From assembly GCA_963989245.1 (NCBI GenBank), contig OZ022346.1:46788592-46852591 (forward strand): a stretch of 64,000 nucleotides of DNA. Direction: 5' to 3'. Position 1 is the stretch's first letter. Each line of letters opens with the position of its first letter. Positions 1-11,676 of the stretch are shown one piece after another. The translations under genes and the position numbers were made by a program. The notes beneath the pieces are model-generated. The model made no database searches. It was given only the letters and a program-made list of their open reading frames with translations, and had not been told where the DNA came from. Source of the stretch: Nansenia antarctica. Taxonomy: Eukaryota > Chordata > Actinopteri > Argentiniformes > Microstomatidae.

Positions 1-19
1 CTTCCTATTGCAAGCCGGC

Positions 20-84
20 CTCTCTAACCTCTAGGCTACCTCTCTAACCTCTAGGCTACCGGCCTCTCTAACCTCTAGGCTACC
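20..84. repeat. Short tandem repeat at left edge
   Basis: A unit of about 24 bp built on ctctctaacctctaggctac is repeated two to three times, followed by C-rich runs at 85-140. No gene is visible here; it lies downstream of the last visible tdrd12 exon and is probably intronic. Confidence 0.6.
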
Positions 85-200
85 GTCACCCCCACCGCCG
101 CCCGCCCCCAATGTTGTAATTCAACCCCCCCCCCCCCAAAACAATTTCTATGACTTCAACTAGAGCAAGTCTAATAGAGCCCCCGAGACAGTAGGCTTAC

Positions 201-846
201 AGTTCTTCTGGATCTTGATCGTCTTGGCTTCGTCCTTCCCTAGTCCCACCAGTGCAATCATGGGGTGAAGGGACTGGGCAGTCTGGCATTCCTCCAGCCG
301 GTCAAACACAGTCTGGGCCTTCTCCCACCCCGGGCACAGGATCACTGCTATGGGCTGGGGGGGGGGGGGGACACCAGACGACAACAACAACAACACATGG
401 GTATCTTCACTCACCACTTGATCGTTTTACTATGGATTTGTAGTAGTCCAGAAAACCACATCTAAAAATCAGCCTTCTGATAGCATGGAAAGTACTGGAG
501 TTGGAACAATATTGTTCTATTGTACATATTTTAGCTAGTTTTAGGCTAGTCTGTTAATAACACAGACACTCCTACATTGACACTATGGAGACAGGCTTGA
601 GCTTCCATCCTCCAGTCTGGTGTGTGTGTGTGTGTGTGCGTGTGTGTGTGCTGGGCTCACCCCGGTGTGTGAGGAGAGGGTGCTGTAGCCTGAGGACAGC
701 TGCATGTGAGCCAGTAACGGGGGGAGGTAGGTGAGGGGCTCGTCTGCGCTGCGGGAGATGAGGACCGTGTCACAGCCCCAGGCGACTGCTGGCCAGCAAT
801 AGCTTTCAGCCACCGACGGCCTAGTGAACTTCTGTCTCACTAGGAT
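201..846 (-). CDS. tdrd12: tdrd12, two internal exons (partial gene)
   Basis: Two exons of a Tudor domain-containing protein 12 (ECAT8-type) gene, read right to left. Exon 661-846 (62 codons) has an acceptor at 847-848 and a gtgagc donor. Exon 201-354 (154 bp) follows in phase 0 with an acceptor made of a long C-run and a gtaagc donor. The first encodes the start of the DEAD-box-like helicase domain: the Q-motif-like segment FTRPSVAESYCWPAVAWGCD, then ISRSADEPLTYLPPLL where a normal helicase has GSGKT, so motif I is degenerate. The second carries AVILCPGWEKAQTVFDRLEE, the motif Ia region. TDRD12 proteins act with PIWI proteins in secondary piRNA production in germ-cell nuage, so a weak ATP-binding loop fits the family. 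The rest of the gene lies to the left of the window. Upstream exons were not found to the right, where transposons begin at 1357. Family assignment is from remembered vertebrate sequences. Confidence 0.75.
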
Positions 847-1356
847 CTGGAGAGAACACATATGACACATTCTAATGCTTTGGTCCTCATGTCGGGATCC
901 GATGTAATGATCTGACTTTTCTTTCGAAAAATGTGAATACATTTCCGCGTTGTTGAAAATCAATGACACACACGTCGCTAGTCAACTAACACAGCTTGTT
1001 TTGTGAGCCTGCTAACAATGTAAAGTAGTGTTATAGTTAACTAGATAGCAGTGGAAATTACTCACCGGCAATCCATTGCCTTGCAGTATTTTGGCTTGAC
1101 TAGCGAGTTTGTGTTGTGATTCTCAACAACGTTGAAATGTAGTGTTTCAAAAGAAAAGTCCGAACACTTTGATTGGTTGCCGACATGCGGACCAATGATC
1201 AGACTGTGTCACATATATTATACACATTCGTCACCACAACATCTGACTTAGACAACTGACAATCAATGAATGTGATTTCACATCTTCCAGATCACATGTA
1301 GAAACCCTCATTCAATATTTTTATTAATATCAAATTGTTACAGCCGTAGTGTGTTG
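847..1356. other. Intron or intergenic sequence with a dispersed repeat
   Basis: No exon is recognised. About 150 bp at 1059-1215 is closely similar to 35883-36035, so a dispersed repeat family is present twice in the window in the same orientation. Confidence 0.5.
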
Positions 1357-1639
1357 CAGGGCTTAAAGTGGGAAAAAATCCTGTGCCTGAAACTTTTTCT
1401 TGGGGAGGGGGGTCACAGTTTGAGATATTGGGAGAGCGGGTACAGAAGACAGCTTCTTGTCTCAATGTTTAAATGCATTAATACTATTTTATAGTCAATA
1501 CAAAATATATGTCTCAATGTTAAAATGCATTAATACTGTTTTATACTCAATACAAAATAAAATAATATATTTAGATGTCTTTAAAAGAACAAACTGATTA
1601 AATCACTTAAGGCCAAACTGATTGCATCACTTATCAAGC

Positions 1640-2121
1640 CACTATCACTATAACAATAGATCAATAGATCTACATCAAGTAGAATACTGATGACTAGTGA
1701 CCAGTCAAGACCATTGGACTCCAGGATATCTTTGAGCTCCTGCATGAGGGCTGACGAGTTGGCGATGTTTACTTTCCTGCTGACTAGGTGTTGTGTTGTT
1801 ACTTTGGCCAGATCCTAAAAAAATCGAACAAGGACATTGAGGATTTTGTCCATGTTAAGATTAGTAGCTTTGTCGATATTAATTGAAAACGTTGCTTTTT
1901 TAAGCTTTTCACACAGCCGTTTTTTCAATTCCGGGACAAAGGCCATGTGTGTTTAAATAGCTGGCGTGCTGATTGGAAACGGACAGCTTTGTCAGTGCAT
2001 TTTTGTCTTCTGATAGCTTCTTGCACAAATCGACGAGTGGCTGAGCCATTGTGAAAGACAGATCATGTTCAGCTATAAACGCGCACACTCGGATCTTTTG
2101 CTCGCAAACACGGTCGGCCAT
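1640..2121 (-). pseudogene. hAT transposase fragment
   Basis: On the minus strand an open stretch at 1909-2121 has VCAFIAEHDLSFTMAQPLVD, which resembles the segment before the catalytic core in vertebrate hAT transposases. Beyond a frame break, 1640-1815 gives ILESNGLDWSLVISILLD, resembling the segment preceding the second catalytic region. There is no complete reading frame. I infer a dead copy belonging to the outer element. Confidence 0.5.
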
Positions 2122-2617
2122 TGAAGATGAAGTGGTAGGCTACCTGTAGCCGTCGCTCCCGGCAAGGTTGTTGTATGAGCAAGGTTTAAGAAACTTGGCT
2201 TCCATTTTAATAGACTCTTACTAAAGTTAGCGAGATAGCGGGCTGCTAAAAGCGAACGTCTCTACAAGCTAAAGGCCAATACACACAGCGTGCAATTTTT
2301 GTTGCACCACAACATTCGATTTTGAAGTTTGAATGGAAGTCTATGAGAAAATCTCATCCCAACGCATACGGCCCCGATTTTAATCGCACCGCGAAAATTC
2401 GATTCCATTCGTGGATGAATGGGACAAAGCACACGGCGTGCAAGTTTTGTCGCACTGTCAAATTTTGCAAATTTTGTAAAAGTTTGTGGTGCGACGGATT
2501 ATTGCATCACAATGGGACAATTGGGAAAACTTCAACTGGTCTATCTAAATTAATTGAGTCACTCATAACGGGGAGAGAGACCACTGGAGCTAGCATCAAA
2601 ACACTAGTCTATTAGGG

Positions 2618-3193
2618 CAGTGGTTCCCAACCTTTTTTGTCTTGTGTACCCCTTGAGCTGTTTTGCCATGCCAGAAGTACCCCCTCACTCATGCGTGTTG
2701 ATTATTTCCCAAAAAAATCAATTAAACTCTAACTTGCAAATATAACATTTATTACTGACACACAGAGAGCAAAACCTCTTCTCATGTCTCAAACTCTAAA
2801 CACATTTTCTGCTTTACACACATTTTGCTATTCAAAATGGCACTTTTTAAATGCACTGAACACGGTTTTCTGCACACAACAATCTGACATAAAGTCACAT
2901 GTTTGCCATTTCAAAACATTGCCATTCAAAATTAGACTACATGAGCTAATTGGCCAATACATGTGCCACCTGGCCACCTCAATGGTTAATTGTTACCACA
3001 TGCCCACACACTCACTGAAAATAGAAAAATAAATAATAAATAATAATGAATTTGATTTGATATCTGTTTCTTTTCCCTTTCTCCTGCTCCTCTTTGGCTT
3101 CTGTCTGAGGTGCAGTGATGTCATAATTTTCTCATCCCAGAGTCTTGACTGATGGGGAGAGGAAACAGACAAGATGAGACAGGATAAAACTTA

Positions 3194-3229
<36 letters not shown>

Positions 3230-5537
3230 AAACTTCTTATCTAACTCTACTGATTATTAATGAAATCATTTGAACCACTCCCCTTTAATACATAGATATT
3301 TACACCATTGTGAAAAATAGACTCACCCAGTAGCAGTTGCAATTCTTTTTTTCATCAGTTGAGCTTTAATGAGACACTTGAGGTTGCTTCTCTTTTATAA
3401 GCTTTGACAGTTCTGGAGGCAGTGTGGCAACAGCAGTCACCAGGCTGCTCTCCACACTCAGTATGTTCCTTGGCTTGGTTTTGATGTGGGTCAAAGCTGA
3501 GAAGGTCACTTCACACATATATGTAGATCCAAAAGGCAAAAGTTCATTCAATGCACACTTTCCCAGCACTGGATATTCCTTTTCAACATCACACCAAAAC
3601 TCTGTCAATGACTTGTCAGCATGTGCCATCTTCAACCCACGATCAGAGGACATGTCCATCAGATTTTCCTGCAGGCTTGCAGGAAGGCTGCTGCTGCTCC
3701 TGTCATTCACTCTGAATGGGTTCCTCACCCAGTCCAGTTTTTCTGACTTTGTTTCAATGTCATGAAAGTACTGGTTGAAGTCAGTGTCAAGTTTGGACAG
3801 ATGTGCTTTAACTATTTTCACCACAGGACCTCTGTCAGCATCAGTGGTGGCGAGATGGCCATCAAGCAGTGGGAAACAGCTCACATCTCCATCCTTACAT
3901 TTCCTCTCCCATAATTTAACCTTCTTTATGAATCCATTCACTTTGTCATACATGTTAAGGATGTGTGAGTACTTGCCCTGAAGTGAAAGGTTGAGCTCAT
4001 TCAGCTTAGTGAAGACATCAGCAAGATATGCCAGCTGCGCAACCCACACTGCATCCTCAAACAGGGCTGCAAGAGGGTGGTCGTTTTCTGTCAGGAAAGC
4101 AAACACCTCGATGCGCAATTCATAGAGCCGCAGCAGCGTTTTGCCACGAGACAGCCAGCGAACGTCTGTGTGAAGCAGTAGCTGCTCATGCTCTGACCCG
4201 CTGTCATGACAAAGAGTTTGAAACAGTCTGTGGTTCATTGGCCGGGACTGAATGAAGTTAATCACCTTAACTGCGTCATCCATAACTGCACTTAACTCGG
4301 GGCTCATCCTTTTGCTGGCGAGTGCCTCCCGGTGAATAATACAGTGCATCCACTTAATTTCGGGGTTCACCTTCATCACACGCCCAAGCAGCCCACGCAC
4401 CTTACCCGTCATTGCTGCCGCTCCATCGGTACAGATGTGACTGCAGGATTTCCACTCCAGATCGTTGTCTTTGAAGAAATACTCCAGATCGTTGTCTTAA
4501 TCAGAAATATTTCCTCGCCAGTTGTCTTTCCTGGCAGCGTCTTGCAAAACAAGATATGCTCATTTATGTCCGACTCTTCTTTATAACGCACAAAAGCCAG
4601 CAGCTGAGCCTCCCCACTAACGTCGGTCATTTCATCTAATTGCAAAGCGAACTGACCTGCTTGCTTCATTTTATCCACCACTTGTCCGACAATATTTATG
4701 GACATATCATCAATCCGACGGGAGACGGTATTGTTAGATAATGGTACCAACTTGAGCGTGTCAGCTGCTTTCTTGTCCAGCATAGTTTGAGCCAAAATCA
4801 TAGCGGCAGGCAAAATCAGATCTTCGGCGATTGAATGTGGGGTTTTTGACTTAGCCACTAGTAATGAAACAGCATAGGACGCCTCCAGTGCTTTGCTTGA
4901 CACACTTGCCGCTTTTTTCAGTGTAGCCTGACTTGACTTGAACTCTGACAGTTTTCGCTTGAAAAAGTCGTCAGTTTTACCAACAGTTGCTAGGTGTTTG
5001 GTGCTCTGGTGTCGCTGTAAATGGGCTGGCTTCATTGAATTATTAGCCAGGACTTCGCAGCAGAAAAAGCACTGTGGCTGTGGTGGATCAGCCGATGTAC
5101 ATGTAAATCCCCACAAAACATATGTTTCCAAGTAATAGCGGGGTCCTTTTTTTCTTTTTTTCTCTGATCTGACCGTCTGATCTTCCTCTGATCTGACCGT
5201 CTGATCTGCCTCTGATCTGACCGTTACTGTAGCTGGTCGTTTTAGCCATCTGTCCATCTTTGCGGTATACTGACAGGCCTAGCTGACGTGCGCGCGTAAA
5301 TGAACGTAAATGAACGTGATTTAAATGTGACGTGACTACCGCTTGTGTTACAGTCATTACCTGTCGGGGAGGAACTTAAGTTGCAGCGTACCATTTTAAC
5401 AACAGTTTATGAAACGACTATATTTAATTATTTTTGGGGAAAGGGAAATAAATTATAATTCCAAATCTTTCCACGTACCCCCTGCAATCCCCTCACGTAC
5501 CCCTAGGGGTCCGCGTACCCCCGGTTGGGAACCACTG
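2618..5537 (-). mobile_element. Complete hAT transposon nested in the Harbinger-like element
   Basis: The left end CAGTGGTTCCCAACC and the right end GGTTGGGAACCACTG are perfect inverted repeats. The 8-bp sequence tattaggg is duplicated at 2610-2617 and 5538-5545, the hAT signature. The element is 2,920 bp, encodes a minus-strand transposase and has a CA microsatellite near 3196-3228. The intact duplication and ends suggest a fairly recent insertion. Confidence 0.9.
3366..5257 (-). pseudogene. hAT transposase with BED zinc finger (ZBED5/SCAND3-like), frame-broken
   Basis: Two minus-strand reading frames make one transposase. The upstream part (4409-5257, 282 codons) has an N-terminal BED-type finger with CFFC and HLQRHQSTKH ligands, then the region ending near FALQLDEMTDVSGEAQLLAF that holds the first catalytic segment. 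The downstream part (3366-4412, 348 codons) begins at the AAAMTGK-like segment, includes CIIHREALASK and VRWLSRGK, and ends with the C-terminal hAT dimerisation region. The frame is lost near 4440-4500, where an about 25-bp segment containing ctccagatcgttgtctt is tandemly duplicated. Apart from that break the coding sequence is open, so this copy died recently. The same protein type has been domesticated in vertebrates, but inverted repeats and TSD show that this is a transposon copy. Confidence 0.8.
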
Positions 5538-7552
5538 TATTAGGGTACTGTACTGTTATAAACTGTTTAATAACAGCTTCCAATACAAACGGAACCAAAT
5601 TAATTGTAACAGTTGTTTGTTTCTACCTGGCCCTGGCTAACAAACAAAGAGGTGGCTAGCTGGCTAGCTAACATTTCGGAGCTAGCATCAAAACACTAGT
5701 CTATTACGTTACTGTACTCTTATAAACTGTTTAATAACAGTTTCCAATACAAACGGAACCAAATTAATTGTAACAGTAGTTTGAAAAACATTAGTGTAAC
5801 ATACATAATACATACATGCAATTTCAAAGTACAAATATAGTGTTGTCAGGGCTTGACATTAAGCTTTTTCAGTGAATTTATCTATAACTTTGCATACCTG
5901 CATTCTTATGAATATGTTGTTTTTGTTTTTGATGAAATACGTGCTTTAGGGAGGGTATTAAGTTATTTAACATGATGGCATGTATTACATGTGAATAAAA
6001 TATTACTAAAAAAGTATTATCATTGTTGTTATTTGTATTTTGTACTGTGCAGCCAAAAAGGCTATCGTAAATCTTTTAGCAAGTAACGTTATTTATACTT
6101 ATAATATATACTATACTACAGGTGCTGGTCATATAATTAGAATATCATCAAAAAGTTGATTTATTTCAGTAATTCCATTCAAAAAGTGAAACTTGTATAA
6201 TGTATACTGTATATATTATATTAGTTTACTCAAAGATCTACGATAGCACGGGGTTGCCAGATTTCTAATCTAGCACGACTGAATGACCAGCCAAATTGTA
6301 CACACGTTGTATAGACACTGTCCACTGAAAACCGGACATCTGGCAACCCAAAATTAATATTTACTCTACTGTACGTGTATGTAATTTACCGGTAACCTGA
6401 ATGGATGAAATGGATGACGAAAAGCTCATAACTTGTCAACCAGTCAACCTGACATCTTCAATTGTGGATGGAGCAATCATCTATTTTAACGGTTTGACAG
6501 TCAAGGGCAATATATGAACATCACCATCAGCCAGCCACTACACCTAGCCCACAGCTGCCACTATACACATTACTAGATCTACGAATTACTGCATGCATGA
6601 TTTATTTCCGTGTCATGCCACATAGCTACACGGCACATCTCACATACAAGACGCCTATATTACATAATAATAACAATCGAGCATGTAGGCACAATATTGT
6701 AGCGCGAACGCAGGAACATTCGCTGCCGTGTAGTGGTGAGCACCCGGTCTTGCTGACCGCCCCTTGTAGTGGAGTTGTGTGGTGTCCTATGGCCTCGTGT
6801 CGGCCCGTATGGTTATGCTGTGGCTCGATATGAGCGTGCTTCTATGTGTGGCTTTATGAGCGTGCTGTGGCTCCAATAGAGCGTGCCTTTTTTGTACACT
6901 GTTTGTAATGGTAATTAGGGAAACCAGCTCTAACTTATTGAACTATGCCGTCCTCCGAATCTATGTCCGGCTGATCATCGCCCATAATAATAAAGTGGCT
7001 TTTATAATACACCTTTCTGGCTGTGTGTTTTGTGCGCTCCCTCTCCTGACATTTTACCAATACCCCTAAATCAGGGGACCCACATATTTTATCACAATAT
7101 GTCCAGTTGTATCTTGTAGAAATTGTGGAAGCAAGGCAAGCAATATTGGTAGAGCCTATTGTAATCAGCCTGCCTGGTCCGACTACGTAACAATAAAGTA
7201 ACAATTGAGAATGGAATGTTGTGGTGCAACAAAATTGCATCGCACGCCGTGTGCATTGGGATGAGATTCTTTATGATTTTCTCATAGACTTCAATGGTGT
7301 GAGTTGAAAATGGAATTTTGCGGTGCAACAAAATCGCATCGCACGCCGTGTGCATTGCAATCGAATGTTGTGGTGCAACAAAAATTGCACGCCGTGTGCA
7401 TTGGCCTTAACATTACACTCATTCAAACTTCTTAAGGCCCGCCCCACTACTCTGCCTCCGATTGGCTAGAAGTCGTTGGTTGGCTTGAGCAATGTGATAC
7501 CATTGGTAGGCGGAACTGTCTCTTTGCTGAAGATGACTCTTTAAATTACGAT

Positions 7553-9654
7553 TAGGGATGGACGGTTTTTCGGTTAAACCGAAAACCGGGGTTTCTAAAA
7601 TTAGAAACGTTTTTTTATCAAAACCGTCTGAAACCGGATTATTTATTTTTTTAATTTTTTTTAGAAGAATAAAATAGAATAAGAATAAAACTGGAACATG
7701 TCACATATTTGTCGTGTGTGAAAATAAAAATGATACAGTCTGAATCTGCCGCACAATGAGTGAGAGGTTTGGTCAGTTGTGAAGAATAACTGAGGATTAA
7801 TATCTAATTGGGATTATATTTAAGGGTAACGAATCACTCTATGGGAAAGATAGTTGCCTTCAGTTATTGGTAGATAGGAAAGGTTTTTTACAATTACTCG
7901 CTTACATTTAATAAGATCATTTTCGCTGCTCTCTGTAAAGCGCATTGGGTCACTTTTGTGAGAAATGCGCTATAGAAATAAAATGTGATTTGATTTGATA
8001 TCAATCAATCAAACTTTATTTATGTTCTATAGCACACATCATGCATTGAATGTAACTCCAAGTGCAGTATTTACTAAACCACAATATAATAAAACAAGAG
8101 CTATACGGATCAAGAGTGTACTTTGTGCACAGCGCCACTGTGTGTCACAAGTTCACCTTCAGAGCGGGTGTTCAGCGCAGCAGGCAACATTGTAAGTCCG
8201 TTCCGAGCGCAGCTGAATCCTGAAAAGGTGAACATGCTCGTGTTTCTTGCGAAGAACCTCGATTAACGGACTATTTAATAGCCTTTATGCTCATTTTTTG
8301 TTACTGCCAGTTTTTGTTATTTAGTTATTAGCCATAGGTTGTGAATTAGAATTAGAATGAATGTGATCAGTGATATCTTTGCACAATTGTTTTACCTGCT
8401 TGCACTCAATTTGCACTCGTTTGTATTTATATTTATAGATGTTTTTGTTTACGTTTTCTATTCTATTGTATATTCTATGTTGCTCAAAGAATAAAACTGG
8501 AACATGTCACATGTTTGTCGTGTGTGAAAATAACAATGATACAGTCTGAATCTGCCGCGAAATGAGTGAGAGGTTTGGTCAGTTGTGAAGAATAACTGAG
8601 GATTAATATCTAATTGGGATTATATTTAAGGGTAACGAATCACTCTATGAGAAAGATAGTTGCCTTCAGTTATTGGTAGATAGGAAAGGTTTTTTACAAT
8701 TACTCGCTTACATTTAATAAGATAATTTTCGCTGCTCTCTGTAAAGCGCATTGGGTCACTTTTGTGAGAAATGCGCTATAGAAATAAAATGTGATTTGAT
8801 ATCAATCAATCAATCAAACTTTATTTATGTTCTATAGCACAAATCATGCATTGAATGTAACTCCAAGTGCAGTATTTACTAAACCACAATATAATAAAAC
8901 AAGAGCTATACGGATCAAGAGTGTTTGTGCACAGCGCCACTGTGTGTGAAGGCGCTACTGAAAGTGATGACAGAACGCATGTCTCAGAAGATACGCGGTC
9001 ACTTAGTGACGCAAAGGTAGTTCTGTATTTATCTCTATCTGTATTAGTACATTTATTTTGAAAGCTCTATTTTGACAGCTCTACCATGGGCACTTTTATT
9101 TTGATGGGGCATTCTTTGTTGATTGACTTACGACAGTTCAGGACGAGTCAGTCTCGCGGCATGTGGTTTTTATGAAAAGCTTTAAGTATGTTCACTGCAT
9201 AATTCTAAGTCTAATATTTCAGTGATTATTGAGCAGTATTCAAATATTTAAATACATTGAGCAGCAGCTGAAACTTTGTCTAAGAACCAAGATATTGAGA
9301 AAGCAGTTCATTCAATGAAGACGCTGTTCCAAGAGATGATCTTCCGTGCAGGCGTGCACCCTGGATCAGCGGAGCTGGTGTGTTAAGTGTTCATGTGTTT
9401 TCATGTATGGTGTAGCTTACAAAAGTCTGCCTTTCCACTTATATTTGTGAAACTAAGTAGCCTAAATGTGTTGCGACTGTGCTTACGGTGTTTTAATGGT
9501 GTTCGACACGAGTGTATTGTAGCAGTAGGGCTCAATTATTTGAAATTGGCGGGTTTTTTTTAGTTTTTTTTTTACCTTTTCGGTTAACCGGAAAACCGCG
9601 GTTTTAGACTTTGACGGTTTTTCGGTTTCAATAATTGGAAACCGTCCATCCCTA
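7553..9654. mobile_element. Non-autonomous hAT element, 2.1 kb
   Basis: The ends TAGGGATGGACGGTTTTTCGG-like and CCGTCCATCCCTA are inverted repeats, and the 8-bp attacgat is duplicated at 7545-7552 and 9655-9662. No transposase is visible. The interior carries a duplicated block of about 460 bp and short retroelement tails. Confidence 0.8.
7679..8944. repeat. Direct duplication of about 460 bp inside the hAT element
   Basis: Segment 7679-8142 is repeated at about 8488-8944 with few differences. Each copy contains gtaaagcgcattgggtcac and gcgctatagaaataaa, which resemble 3' tails of fish LINE/SINE families, followed by a segment starting tcaatcaatcaaactttatt. Confidence 0.7.
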
Positions 9655-9739
9655 ATTACGATGTAAAGAAATAGCATGTGATTTTATTTTATTTTATTGC
9701 TCAAAATTCCCCCGTGCCGCCGGAGAACTTTAAGCCCTG

Positions 9740-10203
9740 CAATATAGCAACATTCTTCAGGATTTCATGCACATTCTACAGCCAGAGACAGATTACATTA
9801 CATTCTTGTAGCACCTGAAAATGAGAACCCCATATTGCTGCGAGAGACAGACAGACACCACAGTCACACAGAGTTCCCCAACCCTCCATAATGTTATTCA
9901 TCTTTTTTCCTCCTCCCTCCACCCTTCCTCCATCCTTACGTTTGGTTCTTGCTCTGGAGCTCCTGTAGCTCCGCTCTGGGCTCCAGCTCCTGTTCAGCCT
10001 GATTTCTTTTCAGCTTTTCTAAACGATACTACAACTGGTAGATTTGGGCTTCTATTAAGGGGGGGGGGGGGGGGGGGGGGGACAATTAGAATGCAGGAAG
10101 CTCAGTATAAGTAGTAGCACCTGGAGATATAAAAGCAATTTTCATACAATAGCACAAATAAAATCAACCTGATGGATTGCTTAAATAGCAGAGAAATGCA
10201 TAC
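9740..10203. other. Gap with a long G-run
   Basis: No gene is seen. There is a run of about 32 G at 10050-10081 within otherwise ordinary sequence. Confidence 0.6.
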
Positions 10204-11438
10204 CTCTCTATGTGATAGTGGTGCTACTGTTAGCCAATTCTCTCTCCAGCTCATCCCTCATGTCTCTCTCCTGGGACAGCTGCCTCTGCAGCTTCCTCAG
10301 TCTGAACTGAGGAGTGTTCATCAGATCCTGCAAGGGAGAGCTGAAGAGCATAAAAGTATTTGCAAAAATGTCTGCAGTGTACAGTACATGGGTGATTTAA
10401 TTCATCAACACTAAATTCAAATGTAATTTGGCAATACCCATGCCTCGGAACAGGCAATGTACCTAGAGTCTGAGTTGCCGTTGTACCCATTTCAACACCC
10501 CCAAAATGACATGATCACAGTAAATGGAAAAGTATACCTGACTGAGGAGGAGGCCACAGTGTGGAGCTGCATGAACTGGACCCTCTGTTTGCGGTTGAAG
10601 ACAGGCGACTCATCATCCGTGAAAGAGGAGGCACTAGACCCCCATCTACTAGCAAAGGCTGAAACATTTGAGAGAGAGAGAGAGATACTTGCTGTTATTT
10701 CAGAACTCTGTGCAGACCACTGCAGGGGCAGTGTTGTTGAATATGAATATGAAACACAGAAAAATGTTGTGACTTACTTTTCCTTTTCTTCAGATACTTC
10801 TCCAGATCACTGCTCACAGAGGCCGTTCTCGTCGTCCACAACAAAGCGAAGCATGGTGACAAGCTCAAGCTAAGGGATAAGGAATGAGCCACTTATGTAT
10901 TTACAAATATAACTTATAAATGACATGCTACAGTATGGAACTGTCATTTAAAAACTGCTTTAAATGCTGTGGTTACTTAGGTCTACAATAATGAGGCCCT
11001 GTCCCCTACCTCAATGTTATGCCCCAGTGTGTGAAGGGTATAATGATCATTATACACAGCATGGTGGAGCAGCAGTAGAACCACCTGAGAAAACACAACA
11101 GGTATGATTGAGCACACAGGGTGACCCCACTAGTAGTAGCGATGCTCTAGTTCTGTCCAGTTCTGTCCGTGAGTGTGGATTACAATTCTGAAACTTGGTC
11201 TGTGTTTGGTCTGTGGTGGTTGATATTTCTCAGATGCATTAATATGCTTGCCTTGCTGTGGGATCATGTGATGTTATAAGGGATTGGGACAGTCAGATTG
11301 TGCCTGGAAAATCAATAACTGTCATTGATGGAGCTATTAAAGCAGATACCTTTGATAGCTCCATCTCTAGGTTTACACCATTACTGAGATGTTCCCAGGA
11401 GACCATAGCTCCGTGGTCTGAACTGTACCTGCAGTCTC
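10204..11438 (-). pseudogene. numa1: numa1-like N-terminal segment, decayed
   Basis: Exons of a NuMA (nuclear mitotic apparatus protein, spindle-pole organiser) N-terminus, read right to left: 11350-11438 (MVSWEHLSNGVNLEMELSK), 11010-11084 (VVLLLLHHAVYNDHYTLHTL), 10778-10869 (LELVTMLRFVVDDENGLC then DLEKYLKK), 10538-10658 (ESPVFNRKQRVQFMQLHTVA), possibly 10438-10462, and 10204-10327 (TPQFRLRKLQRQLSQERD, start of the coiled coil). Introns and splice signals are retained, so this is a DNA-level copy and not a retrocopy. Two lesions are visible: a 2-bp deletion in 10778-10869 (92 bp where the phase needs 94) and an in-frame TAG at 10208-10210. No further coiled-coil exons follow, and an L1 sits just upstream of the first exon. 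It is therefore a truncated paralogue or pseudogene. A sequencing error could explain the deletion but not the stop and missing exons together. Confidence 0.75.
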
Positions 11439-11525
11439 CTGAAAAATAGATAGAAGGAGAGACATGTGGAGAGTTATGAGGAAGACTGACTGAGAGAGGG
11501 AGCTGGCCATCTGGGGAAATTAAGT

Positions 11526-11540
11526 AAAAGACTACGGCCC
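11526..11540. repeat. Left target-site duplication of L1
   Basis: The 15-mer aaaagactacggccc is repeated at 17723-17737, bracketing the L1. Some of the leading A's overlap the poly-A tail at the 3' end. Confidence 0.85.
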
Positions 11541-11676
11541 GGAAAGGTATTGAAGACTTCCGGTAATGGCGGCGTGCTGAGAAGACTGGTTTTCTCACCT
11601 CCACTAAAATCGTCAAACAAATTCTGTTACAAACCTAGCTAAAGTCAACGAAAATCAGCCATACCACTCGTAAAAG

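Larger units (their letters stand above)
2273..7407. mobile_element. Harbinger-like transposon with about 50-bp inverted repeats
   Basis: The ends at 2273-2320 and 7359-7407 are nearly perfect inverted repeats beginning AGGCCAAT and running about 50 bp. Both sides are flanked by TAA (2270-2272 and 7408-7410), the 3-bp duplication usual for PIF/Harbinger elements. A subterminal copy of the same repeat recurs at 7203-7345. Removing the nested hAT leaves about 2.2 kb with no convincing transposase, so it is non-autonomous. An internal tandem duplication joins 2586-2617 plus 5546-5680 to 5681-5790. Confidence 0.7.
1357..9739. mobile_element. Possible outer hAT-like element holding nested transposons
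   Basis: The left end reads CAGGGCTTAAAGT and the right end ACTTTAAGCCCTG, an inverted pair with the CAGGG start usual for hAT elements. A hAT-type transposase fragment lies just inside the left end. The flanking 8-mers (gtgtgttg and caatatag) do not match, so the ends may come from an old or rearranged insertion, or from two elements. Everything between is filled by younger insertions at 2273-7407 and 7553-9654. Confidence 0.4.

Noticed and set aside
661..846. Inactivating mutation in the TDRD12 P-loop
   Set aside because: The family is known for a degenerate motif I, and the exon is otherwise open with good splice sites.
4028..4255. Plus-strand ORFs across 3424-5135
   Set aside because: They are antisense shadows of the minus-strand hAT transposase.
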